NCBI GenBank assembly: GCA_016199375.1
Contig: JACQGV010000098.1
Coordinates: 1 to 9,673, forward strand
Length of the DNA: 9,673 nucleotides
Reading direction: 5' to 3'
Source: Chloroflexota bacterium
GTDB lineage: Bacteria > Chloroflexota > Dehalococcoidia > SHYM01
The notes under the pieces were generated by a model that worked only from the letters and a program-made list of their open reading frames with translations, ran no database searches and had not been told where the DNA came from. Shown one piece after another: positions 1 to 5,255 of this stretch. The position numbers were made by a program, and so were the translations under genes. The first letter of the stretch is position 1. Every line of letters begins with the position of its first letter.

Positions 1-359
1 GCCTCCACCTGGTCTCTGATCCGCCGCACTTCGTCAATCGACTTGCCCTGCGGGTCTTCGAGGCCCCAGTCTTCGGCGGGCACCAATGCGGCCGGGCAGG
101 CTTCCTCCAGGGAGCATCCCATCGTAATGACCAGATCAGCCCGGTCAACCATCGCCGGTGTGAGGAGCTTTGGTCTGCCACAAGATATGTCGATCCCAGC
201 TTCCCGCATGACTTGCACGACCAGCGGATTCACCTCCTCTGCTGGCATTGTTCCCGCCGATTCCACCTCGATAGACTCGGGGGCAAGGTGTTTAGCGAAG
301 GCCTCTGCCATCTGGCTGCGGCCGGTGTTGTGGACGCATACGAACAGGACTCGTTTCAT
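1..359 (-). CDS. arsC: Arsenate reductase, low-molecular-weight phosphatase type (C-terminus cut by window edge)
   Basis: Reduces arsenate to arsenite in the cytoplasm using a thiol relay (thioredoxin- or mycothiol-coupled family). Reading the minus strand from the ATG at 359 gives about 120 residues before the window ends; the family is usually 130-140, so only the tail is missing. Seen: the phosphatase P-loop CX5R near the N-terminus (C8-VHNTG-R14, followed by SQMAEA); a redox pair C82 and C88 in MGCSLEEACP, placed like the C82/C89 pair of Staphylococcus pI258 ArsC though one residue closer; and the Asp-Pro loop (EDP, residues 101-103) after EDWGL that holds the general acid. The start codon overlaps the stop of the upstream aquaporin gene by four bases (ATGA), so the two are probably translationally coupled. 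No arsR or arsenite pump is visible; they could lie beyond position 1. A plain tyrosine phosphatase is less likely because of the extra cysteines. Confidence 0.93.
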   Translation of the reverse strand, partial: MKRVLFVCVHNTGRSQMAEAFAKHLAPESIEVESAGTMPAEEVNPLVVQVMREAGIDISCGRPKLLTPAMVDRADLVITMGCSLEEACPAALVPAEDWGLEDPQGKSIDEVRRIRDQVE

Positions 360-1042
360 GTTCGGGCTCCGCCCCGAAAGGTATTGCCTTCTCCTCGCAG
401 CCATCTATAGAAGAGGGCGGCTGCGGCTGCTCCCGCTAGAGGTGCCACCCAGTAGAGCCAATGACTGGACCAAATCCACCCGACCAGGGCGGGTCCAAAG
501 GACCGGGCGGGATTCATTGAGGCACCGGAGATAGGCCCAGCGAAGATGGCTTCCAGACCGACAGTGATCCCAATCGCCAGGGCCGCGCCCTGCCCCATTG
601 CCCTGGCGTCGGTGGCCACTGCCATGATGACGAACATCAGGATGAAGGTGAGGGCGACCTCGAGGCCAAGGGATTGCCAGGCGCTCCCGGCGGGCAGAGT
701 GGCCCCCATGTCAGCTACCACGCCAAAAAGGACGCGATGCCCCGCGCTGGCAACGAGCGCTCCACCTAGCTGTGCGCCCCAATAGATCGGAACCTCGCGC
801 CAGGGGAAATGGCGGACGAGAGCGAAGCCCAGGGTCACGGCAGGATTGATATGAGCCCCGGAGATGTGTCCAACGGCGTACACCATGGCCGCTACGATCA
901 TCCCAAAGGTCAGGCCAACGCCGAGATGGGTGACCTGTCCTTCAGAGAGCCGGTCAACAATAATTGCTCCAGGCCCGGCAAAGACGAGCCCCGCTGTGCC
1001 GACGCCTTCGGCCAAGCACCGCTTCCAGATTGGGTCAGCCAA
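356..1042 (-). CDS. MIP-family aquaporin / aquaglyceroporin of an ars operon (AqpN/NIP-like)
   Basis: Six-helix membrane channel of 228 residues, the usual length for the family. Both half-helix motifs are present: SGAHINPAVT (NPA 66-68) and SGASMNPARSFGP (NPA 177-179, R180). Counting by register from E. coli AqpZ, the selectivity-filter residues are F46, A165, A174 and R180. The His that marks water-specific pores is replaced by Ala, so the pore should be wider and could pass glycerol-like solutes such as arsenite. The wording around both NPA motifs resembles plant NIPs and bacterial AqpN channels, which are known arsenite channels in ars operons; the arsC gene overlapping its 3' end supports the same role. 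The start is TTG at 1042: a TAA lies directly in front of it in frame, and an AAGGAT-like ribosome site is about 10 bases upstream. Exact substrate is inferred, not shown. Confidence 0.92.
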   Translation of the reverse strand: MADPIWKRCLAEGVGTAGLVFAGPGAIIVDRLSEGQVTHLGVGLTFGMIVAAMVYAVGHISGAHINPAVTLGFALVRHFPWREVPIYWGAQLGGALVASAGHRVLFGVVADMGATLPAGSAWQSLGLEVALTFILMFVIMAVATDARAMGQGAALAIGITVGLEAIFAGPISGASMNPARSFGPALVGWIWSSHWLYWVAPLAGAAAAALFYRWLRGEGNTFRGGART

Positions 1043-1096
1043 TTATCCTATCCTTGTTCCCCAATTCGTATTGAGAGTCCCTGCGATCATGTGCCG

Positions 1097-1105
1097 ATTC
1101 TATCA
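1097..1105 (-). promoter_or_regulatory. Extended -10 promoter for the aquaporin-arsC operon
   Basis: On the minus strand this reads TGATAGAAT, that is TG-N-TAGAAT, an extended -10 with five of six matches to TATAAT. No good -35 is seen at 16-18 bases upstream, as is common with extended -10 promoters. Predicted transcription would start near 1090 and leave a leader of roughly 48 bases before the TTG start at 1042. No obvious ArsR box was recognised. Confidence 0.45.
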
Positions 1106-1141
1106 CGGCCACTACCCACGCCCCTTCGCACATGGCCAGGC

Positions 1142-1170
1142 TTGACACATGATGTGAGCCCATGTAACAT
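1142..1170 (+). promoter_or_regulatory. Sigma70-type promoter for ribBA
   Basis: A perfect -35 TTGACA (1142-1147) is followed after 17 bases by TAACAT (1165-1170), four of six matches to the -10 consensus. Transcription would begin near 1177, giving a leader of only about 33 bases before the ribBA ATG at 1210. That is far too short for an FMN riboswitch, and the promoter places the helix-turn-helix coding part firmly inside the transcript. Confidence 0.65.
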
Positions 1171-1174
1171 CACA
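1147..1174 (+). promoter_or_regulatory. Candidate operator: overlapping dyads inside the ribBA promoter
   Basis: Between the -35 and just past the -10 lie three overlapping exact inverted pairs: ACATG/CATGT (1147-1151, 1161-1165), TGATGT/ACATCA (1150-1155, 1167-1172) and TGTGA/TCACA (1153-1157, 1170-1174). In addition GTAACATCA (1164-1172) recurs with one change as GTAACATGA (1205-1213) over the start codon, and GTAAC occurs a third time at 1200-1204. The position fits repressor binding. The natural candidate binder is the HTH domain of RibBA itself; an ars regulator acting on the divergent promoter is an alternative. Short arms of this kind can also arise by chance. Confidence 0.35.
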
Positions 1175-1175
1175 G

Positions 1176-1201
1176 ACGCTAGCGCAGCCAGCGTGTGAGG
1201 T
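1176..1201 (+). promoter_or_regulatory. Leader hairpin and ribosome-binding site of ribBA
   Basis: ACGCT (1176-1180) pairs with AGCGT (1190-1194) around a nine-base loop, and the 5' part also holds the palindrome CGCTAGCG (1177-1184). Directly after it comes GAGGT (1197-1201), a good Shine-Dalgarno site eight bases before the ATG at 1210. The ribosome site supports starting at the helix-turn-helix domain rather than further in. The hairpin is short and its role is uncertain. Confidence 0.5.
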
Positions 1202-1209
1202 AACGTAAC

Positions 1210-2661
1210 ATGAGTCCGGGCATCATCAAGCAGCTTCGTGAGAGCTTCCAGCCGGCCCTGACACAAGCGGAGCTGGCCCGTCGCGTCGGGGTGCGCCGGG
1301 AGACGGTGAGCCGCTGGGAGAGCGGGCAGGGCGAGCCGTCGGGCCCGGCCCGGGCCGCCCTGGAGGGCCTGCAGCAGCTCGTCCGCAACAGCGGCCCCGG
1401 GCAAGGCGCCCGCCAGGGGCCGCTCCGCAGCAGCGCCCTGGCCACCATTGAGGAGGCCATCCGGGACTTTCAGGCTGGCCGCTTCGTCATCATCGTGGAC
1501 GACGAGGACCGGGAGAACGAGGGTGACCTGGCCGTGGCGGCCGAGAAGGTGACGCCCCAGGCCATCAACTTCATGGCCACCCACGCCCGCGGGCTGGTCT
1601 GCATCGCCCTCTTGGGCCAGCGGCTGGATGAGCTGCGCATCCCCCTGATGGTGTCGGACAACACCTCACGGCTGACCACCGCCTTTTGCGTGTCGGTGGA
1701 AGCGCGCCACGGCACTACCACGGGCATCTCCGCCGGCGACCGGGCGGCCACGGTGCGGGCCCTGGTGGACCCCAAGACCCGCCCCGAAGACCTGTTGCGC
1801 CCCGGCCATATGTTCCCCCTGCGCGCCCGCGCTGGCGGCGTGCTGGTGCGGGCGGGCCAGACCGAGGCGGTGGTGGACCTGGCGCGGCTGGCGGGGCTCT
1901 ACCCCGCCGGCGTGATCTGCGAGGTGATGCGGGGGGACGGCACCATGGCCCGGCTGCGGGACCTGCTGGCCCTAGCGCAGCGCCACGGCATCAAGATCAT
2001 CAGCGTCGCCGAGCTCATAGCCTATCGCCGCCGCCACGAGAAGCTGGTGGAGCGGGTGGCCGAGGCCAAGCTGCCCACGCGCCTCGGTGACTTCGTCGCC
2101 GTCGCCTACAAGAGCGTCGTAGACGCCGATGAGCATGTGGCGTTGGTGAGGGGCGACATCACCACGCCCCAACCGGTGCTGGTGCGCGTCCATTCCGAGT
2201 GCCTCACGGGCGACACCTTCGGCAGCGCGCGCTGCGACTGCGGGGAGCAGATGCAGGCGGCGCTGCAGATGATTGCCCAGGAAGGCCGGGGGGTCTTCCT
2301 CTACATGCGCCAGGAGGGCCGCGGGATTGGCCTCCACAACAAGCTGCGGGCCTATGCCCTCCAGGACAAGGGTATGGATACCGTGGAGGCCAACCAGGCC
2401 CTGGGCTTTCCACCCGACCGCCGGGACTACGGAATCGGCATGCAAATCCTGGTGGACCTGGGGATACGCAGGATGCGGCTGTTGACCAACAACCCCGCGA
2501 AGCGGGCCGGCCTGGAGGGCTATGGCCTGGAGGTAGTGGAGCGGGTGCCCATCGTCGCCAAGGCCACGGAAAGCAACCGGCGCTACCTGGAGACGAAACG
2601 CCGCAAGCTGGGCCACATGCTGGAGCTGGATGAGGTCCTGGGCTCCGGCTCCCCCGGGTGA
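1210..2661 (+). CDS. ribBA: HTH-RibBA fusion: XRE-type DNA-binding domain, 3,4-DHBP synthase, GTP cyclohydrolase II
   Basis: Bifunctional riboflavin enzyme of 483 residues, about 80 longer than typical RibBA. Residues 1-57 form an XRE/MqsA-like helix-turn-helix ([12 protein letters not shown], then [16 protein letters not shown], 18-44); a Gly/Arg linker runs to about 74. RibB (76-275) makes 3,4-dihydroxy-2-butanone 4-phosphate from ribulose 5-phosphate: [10 protein letters not shown] (97-106, metal ligand E102), [18 protein letters not shown] (197-204), CEVM with E238. The second metal ligand, His in GHTEA of E. coli RibB (H153), is Gln here (Q217 in RAGQTEA). RibA (about 285-470) opens GTP: zinc cysteines C331, C342, C344, then [15 protein letters not shown] and LLTNNPAK. 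No ATG, GTG or TTG codon occurs in frame between residue 34 and Met122, so RibB cannot be started separately. The lone 5' neighbours are divergent ars genes; ribH follows after 28 bases. DNA binding is inferred from the domain only. Confidence 0.95.
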   Translation: MSPGIIKQLRESFQPALTQAELARRVGVRRETVSRWESGQGEPSGPARAALEGLQQLVRNSGPGQGARQGPLRSSALATIEEAIRDFQAGRFVIIVDDEDRENEGDLAVAAEKVTPQAINFMATHARGLVCIALLGQRLDELRIPLMVSDNTSRLTTAFCVSVEARHGTTTGISAGDRAATVRALVDPKTRPEDLLRPGHMFPLRARAGGVLVRAGQTEAVVDLARLAGLYPAGVICEVMRGDGTMARLRDLLALAQRHGIKIISVAELIAYRRRHEKLVERVAEAKLPTRLGDFVAVAYKSVVDADEHVALVRGDITTPQPVLVRVHSECLTGDTFGSARCDCGEQMQAALQMIAQEGRGVFLYMRQEGRGIGLHNKLRAYALQDKGMDTVEANQALGFPPDRRDYGIGMQILVDLGIRRMRLLTNNPAKRAGLEGYGLEVVERVPIVAKATESNRRYLETKRRKLGHMLELDEVLGSGSPG

Positions 2662-2678
2662 AGCAACAGCACGCAGCA

Positions 2679-2685
2679 GAGGAGG
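2679..2685 (+). promoter_or_regulatory. Shine-Dalgarno site that fixes the ribH start
   Basis: GAGGAGG sits four bases before the ATG at 2690. The frame is open further upstream to 2630 inside ribBA, but no comparable ribosome site exists there, and lumazine synthases begin close to this Met. Confidence 0.8.
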
Positions 2686-2689
2686 CCCT

Positions 2690-3214
2690 ATGGCGACCTA
2701 CCAGGGAGATCTCAGCGGCCAGGGGCTGCACATCGGCATCGTCGTGGCCAGGTTCAACGAGTTCGTCACCAGCCACCTGCTGGCCGGGGCCCGGGACGCC
2801 CTCCTGCGCCACGGCGTCGCCGAGGGCGACATAGATGTGGCCTGGGTGCCGGGCTCCTTTGAAGTGCCCTGGGCGGCGCGCCGGCTGGCCGCCTCGGGCC
2901 GCTACGACGCCATCGTGTGCCTCGGCTGTCTGATCCGGGGCGCCACCAGCCACTACGACCTGATAGCGGCGGAAGCAGCCAGGGGCATCGGCGCCGTCGG
3001 CCAGGAGAGCGGTGTCCCCGCCATCTTCGGCGTCGTGACCGCCGAGAGCATCGAGCAGGCCATCGAGCGGGCGGGCACCAAGCAGGGAAACAAGGGCGCG
3101 GACGCCGCCGTGAGCGCCATTGAGATGGCGAATCTCAGCCGGGCGCTGGAGGGCCGCGGGCGCCGTCGCCGGCGCCCGCCAGCGCCGCCCGCTGGGCCAC
3201 CGCCCACGCAGTAG
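2690..3214 (+). CDS. ribH: 6,7-dimethyl-8-ribityllumazine synthase (lumazine synthase) with an Arg/Pro tail
   Basis: Condenses 3,4-dihydroxy-2-butanone 4-phosphate (made by RibB) with the RibD product to form lumazine, the direct precursor of riboflavin. The 174-residue product shows the family signatures in order: RFNEFVT (21-27), VPGSFEVP (53-60), [12 protein letters not shown] (79-90) with the catalytic His H88, and [19 protein letters not shown] followed by NKG (113-136). The core ends with [13 protein letters not shown] near 155, the normal family length. The remaining 19 residues are an extra tail with a run of five Arg (158-162) and then Pro/Ala/Gly; it is encoded by a perfect DNA hairpin. 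The gene follows ribBA by 28 bases and should share its transcript. Riboflavin synthase and RibD are not in the window. Confidence 0.95.
   Translation: MATYQGDLSGQGLHIGIVVARFNEFVTSHLLAGARDALLRHGVAEGDIDVAWVPGSFEVPWAARRLAASGRYDAIVCLGCLIRGATSHYDLIAAEAARGIGAVGQESGVPAIFGVVTAESIEQAIERAGTKQGNKGADAAVSAIEMANLSRALEGRGRRRRRPPAPPAGPPPTQ
3156..3179 (+). repeat. Perfect 10-bp stem, 4-base loop hairpin inside the 3' end of ribH
   Basis: GCGGGCGCCG (3156-3165) pairs exactly with CGGCGCCCGC (3170-3179) around TCGC. It encodes the Arg-rich start of the RibH tail. There is no T-run after it, so it is not a typical intrinsic terminator; it may slow decay or be a remnant of an inserted palindromic element. Confidence 0.6.
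3168..3183 (+). repeat. 16-bp direct repeat, left copy
   Basis: GCCGGCGCCCGCCAGC occurs here in the ribH tail and again, identical, at 3595-3610 immediately after the HIT gene stop. The two copies bracket the ribH stop and the whole HIT gene. The left copy includes the 3' arm of the ribH hairpin. Confidence 0.6.
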
Positions 3215-3233
3215 AATACGGGCGGCTACCCCT

Positions 3234-3254
3234 TTTGGGCAGGGCTCCCCCAAA
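3234..3254 (+). other. Weak hairpin in front of the HIT gene
   Basis: TTTGGG (3234-3239) pairs with CCCAAA (3249-3254) around a nine-base loop in the 63-base gap between ribH and the HIT gene. A TAGAAT -10-like hexamer overlaps the ribH stop (3212-3217) but lacks a -35. Whether the HIT gene is read from the ribBA promoter or its own is not resolved. Confidence 0.3.
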
Positions 3255-3277
3255 CCAGGCGAAAGGGCAAGGCAAGC

Positions 3278-3595
3278 ATGTACTGCACTTTCTGTGCCAT
3301 CGCGGCGGGCCAGGAGCAGGCGACCATCCGCTACCAGGACGAGGACATCATCGTCATTGACAACATCCTGAGCTGGGCCCCCGTCATGCTGCTGGTGATG
3401 CCCAAACGGCACCTCACCCAGAGCGACATGTGGCGCACCCTGGGCCGCATCGGCTTCATCGCGGTGGAGATGGGCTGGAAGTACTGTCCCCGTGGCTTCC
3501 GCGTCCTTTCCAACTTCGGCGGCGACGCCCTGCAGAGCCAGGAGCACGGCCACGTCCACGTCATCGGGGGGGCCTTCCTGGGGCCCTACCTGTAG
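3278..3595 (+). CDS. HIT-family (histidine triad) protein, Hint-like nucleotide hydrolase or transferase
   Basis: Small cytoplasmic protein of 105 residues, at the short end for the family. Near the C-terminus it has the triad EHGHVHVIGG with H90, H92 and H94; the middle His is the expected nucleophile that takes the nucleoside monophosphate. Upstream, SNFGGDALQSQ (78-88) replaces the usual NxGxxGGQ stretch, and VMPKRH (40-45) matches the Hint strand followed by the ligand His. An N-terminal CTFC (C3, C6) with H45 and a triad His could hold a structural zinc, as in many bacterial HIT proteins. Start at ATG 3278 is supported by a modest AAGG five bases upstream. It follows ribH by 63 bases; a link to flavin nucleotides is only a guess. 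The substrate cannot be read from the sequence. Confidence 0.88.
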   Translation: MYCTFCAIAAGQEQATIRYQDEDIIVIDNILSWAPVMLLVMPKRHLTQSDMWRTLGRIGFIAVEMGWKYCPRGFRVLSNFGGDALQSQEHGHVHVIGGAFLGPYL

Positions 3596-3610
3596 CCGGC
3601 GCCCGCCAGC
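3595..3610 (+). repeat. 16-bp direct repeat, right copy
   Basis: Identical to 3168-3183. It begins at the last base of the HIT stop codon. The rest of the 212-base gap to the next gene (3596-3807) holds a promoter at 3733-3762 and no recognisable gene. Confidence 0.6.
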
Positions 3611-3732
3611 CCTGGGGTCGTCCTGACCCACAACCGCCGCGTCCCCGCAGGCCGTGCCACCTTTCGCGGTTGATATCTGCCGACACCGGGCGAGAGGGCG
3701 GCATATTCGCCGAAATCAGGCGGAAGGCCCCA

Positions 3733-3762
3733 TTGACCTGGGAGGGAAGGGCTGCCTATACT
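3733..3762 (+). promoter_or_regulatory. Sigma70-type promoter for the class III CoA-transferase gene
   Basis: TTGACC (3733-3738) and TATACT (3757-3762) each match the consensus at five of six bases and are 18 bases apart. Transcription would start near 3769, about 40 bases before the ATG at 3808. This suggests the CoA-transferase gene starts a new transcription unit separate from the riboflavin/HIT genes. Confidence 0.6.
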
Positions 3763-3807
3763 GCCGTATTCCCGCTCCATCGTCACGAGCTGGCTTGGGA
3801 GGGCGGC

Positions 3808-5163
3808 ATGGCAGCACGCGGCAACGGCTCGCAGGCCAGAGGGCCTGGTCTCTTCGACAACGTCCGGGTGGTGGACCTCACCCATAACCTGAACGGCCCC
3901 TACGCCACCAAGCTCATGGCCGATCTGGGCGCCGAGGTCATCAAGATCGAGGAGCAGGGCCTGGGCGACTTCGGCCGCGGCCTGGACCACAACACGCCCG
4001 GCATGGGCGGCTATTTCATGTGGCGGAACCCTGGGAAGAAGAGCATCAGCGCAGACCTGAAGACGCCCCGGGGCCTCCGGCTGGTCAAGGAGCTGGTGGC
4101 CGTTGCCGACGTCTTCATTGAGAACCGCAAGGCCGGCGCCATGAAGCACCTGGGGCTGGACTACGAGAGTCTCTGCAAGGTCAAGCCCGACATCATCATG
4201 TGTTCGTCCAGCGGCTTCGGGCAGTACGGTCCCCTGTCGCACCTGCCGGGCGGCGACCTCATCATCCAGGCCTACTCCGGGTCGCTATGGATCACCGGCC
4301 CCCGGGAGGCCCCCATGCCGCCCTGGGCGCCCTGGATAGACTTCGCCACCGGCACCCATGCCTTCGGCGCCGTGGCGGCGGCCCTCTACCGGCGCGCCCT
4401 GACCGGCGAGGGGGAATGCATAGACGTCTCCATGCTGGACTGCGCGTTCAACTACCACGACTTCCCCGTCGAGGAGTACGTGCTGAGCGGGGGCAAGGTG
4501 GAGCGCACACGCCAGGGCCAGAACCACCCCAAGCTGGTGCCCCTGGGGGTGTGGAAGGTGCAGGACGGCGCCGTCGTCGTCTCGGCGGCCCGGGAGAACT
4601 CCTGGCGCAACCTCTGCGAGCTGATTGGGCGCGAGGAGTGGTCCGGCTGGACCGAGATGGACACCCGCACCGAGCATATCGTCGAGATCAACCAGGCCAT
4701 CGCCGATTTCCTGGCGCCCCTGACCCAGGCCGAGGCCACCACGTTGCTGGAGCAGGCGGGGGTGCTGGGCCCGCCCATCCTCACCATCGCCGACATCTGC
4801 AACCACCCCCATGTGAAGGAGCGCGAGCTGCTGGTGGACGTGCCCCATCCCATCACTGGCGAGCCGGTGAAGGTGCAGAGCACCCCCGTCAAGTTCCGCA
4901 ACAGCTTCGCCCGCGCCCGCGGCGCCGCGCCTCTCCTGGGCCAGCACACCGACGAGCTGCTCTCGGAGCTGCTGGGCTATAGCGCGGCCGCCCTGGAGTC
5001 GCTGTGGGGGGAGGGCGTCCTCTACGCGGAGCCGGCAGCGCGCCGGCCCGGCCGCGCAGTCAAAGAGGTGGCGGCGGTGCGCCGGCCCGCCACCGGTGCC
5101 AACTGGAGCAAGGAAGCCAAAACCCTGAAGCAGCTCGCCGGCGCCAAGAAGCCTGGCGCTTGA
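3808..5163 (+). CDS. CaiB/BaiF-family (class III) CoA-transferase
   Basis: Moves CoA between carboxylic acids through an enzyme-bound aspartyl-CoA intermediate. The 451-residue protein opens with FDNVRVVDLTHNLNGPYAT, then LGAEVIKIE (40-48) and the GGYFMWRN/KKSI segment; it has the FGQYGP turn (137-142), and PWIDFATGTHAFGA places the likely catalytic Asp at D178 by comparison with D169 of E. coli CaiB and formyl-CoA transferase. TGEGECIDVSMLD (199-211) is the family's second hallmark. It lacks the GHDxNY His of racemase members, so transferase activity is favoured. A basic tail (about 405-451) exceeds the usual length. Start ATG 3808 has GGAGGG four bases upstream; the frame is open back to 3430, but that overlaps the HIT gene and adds no family sequence. 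Its promoter is at 3733; the ABC permease gene follows after 92 bases. Acyl substrate unknown. Confidence 0.92.
   Translation: MAARGNGSQARGPGLFDNVRVVDLTHNLNGPYATKLMADLGAEVIKIEEQGLGDFGRGLDHNTPGMGGYFMWRNPGKKSISADLKTPRGLRLVKELVAVADVFIENRKAGAMKHLGLDYESLCKVKPDIIMCSSSGFGQYGPLSHLPGGDLIIQAYSGSLWITGPREAPMPPWAPWIDFATGTHAFGAVAAALYRRALTGEGECIDVSMLDCAFNYHDFPVEEYVLSGGKVERTRQGQNHPKLVPLGVWKVQDGAVVVSAARENSWRNLCELIGREEWSGWTEMDTRTEHIVEINQAIADFLAPLTQAEATTLLEQAGVLGPPILTIADICNHPHVKERELLVDVPHPITGEPVKVQSTPVKFRNSFARARGAAPLLGQHTDELLSELLGYSAAALESLWGEGVLYAEPAARRPGRAVKEVAAVRRPATGANWSKEAKTLKQLAGAKKPGA
5141..5159 (+). terminator. Hairpin at the 3' end of the CoA-transferase gene
   Basis: GCGCCA (5141-5146) pairs with TGGCGC (5154-5159) around seven bases, ending two bases before the end of the TGA stop (5161-5163). 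No T-run follows, so termination is weak or factor-dependent if it occurs at all. Confidence 0.3.
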
Positions 5164-5187
5164 CAATCCGGCGAGGCGCGGTAGCAT
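5160..5187 (+). promoter_or_regulatory. Possible promoter for the ABC transporter genes
   Basis: A perfect TTGACA (5160-5165) overlaps the CoA-transferase stop codon; TAGCAT (5182-5187) lies 16 bases further and matches the -10 at four of six positions. A second -10-like TATACA (5195-5200) has no partner at proper distance. The leader to the ATG at 5256 would be about 60 bases. Read-through from 3733 is an alternative. Confidence 0.4.
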
Positions 5188-5255
5188 CGGTGGATATACA
5201 GTAGGGCTTCGCCAGCGCGGGTGGCAATAGTCTCGTGCTCCGCAGCTAGAGGGCC

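Noticed and set aside
1153..1174. CRP-type site (TGTGA...TCACA)
   Set aside because: The half-sites are separated by 12 bases, not the six of CRP sites, so it is kept only as a generic dyad.
1043..1209. FMN riboswitch upstream of ribBA
   Set aside because: The gap is 167 bases with promoters for both strands, and the predicted leader is about 33 bases; none of the RFN conserved blocks was seen.
2204..3631. A 475-codon open frame on the minus strand across ribBA, ribH and HIT
   Set aside because: It lies antisense to three clearly recognised genes, has low-complexity Gly/Ala/Pro/Arg composition and no family motif. Long antisense frames are expected in DNA this GC-rich.
3430..3807. Longer N-terminus for the class III CoA-transferase (frame open back to 3430)
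   Set aside because: It would overlap the HIT gene, the extra residues resemble nothing in the family, and a good promoter and GGAGGG site support ATG 3808.
5195..5200. TATACA as the -10 of the transporter promoter
   Set aside because: The only good TTGACA is 29 bases away and no -35 exists at 16-18 bases; the TG in front is one base off for an extended -10.
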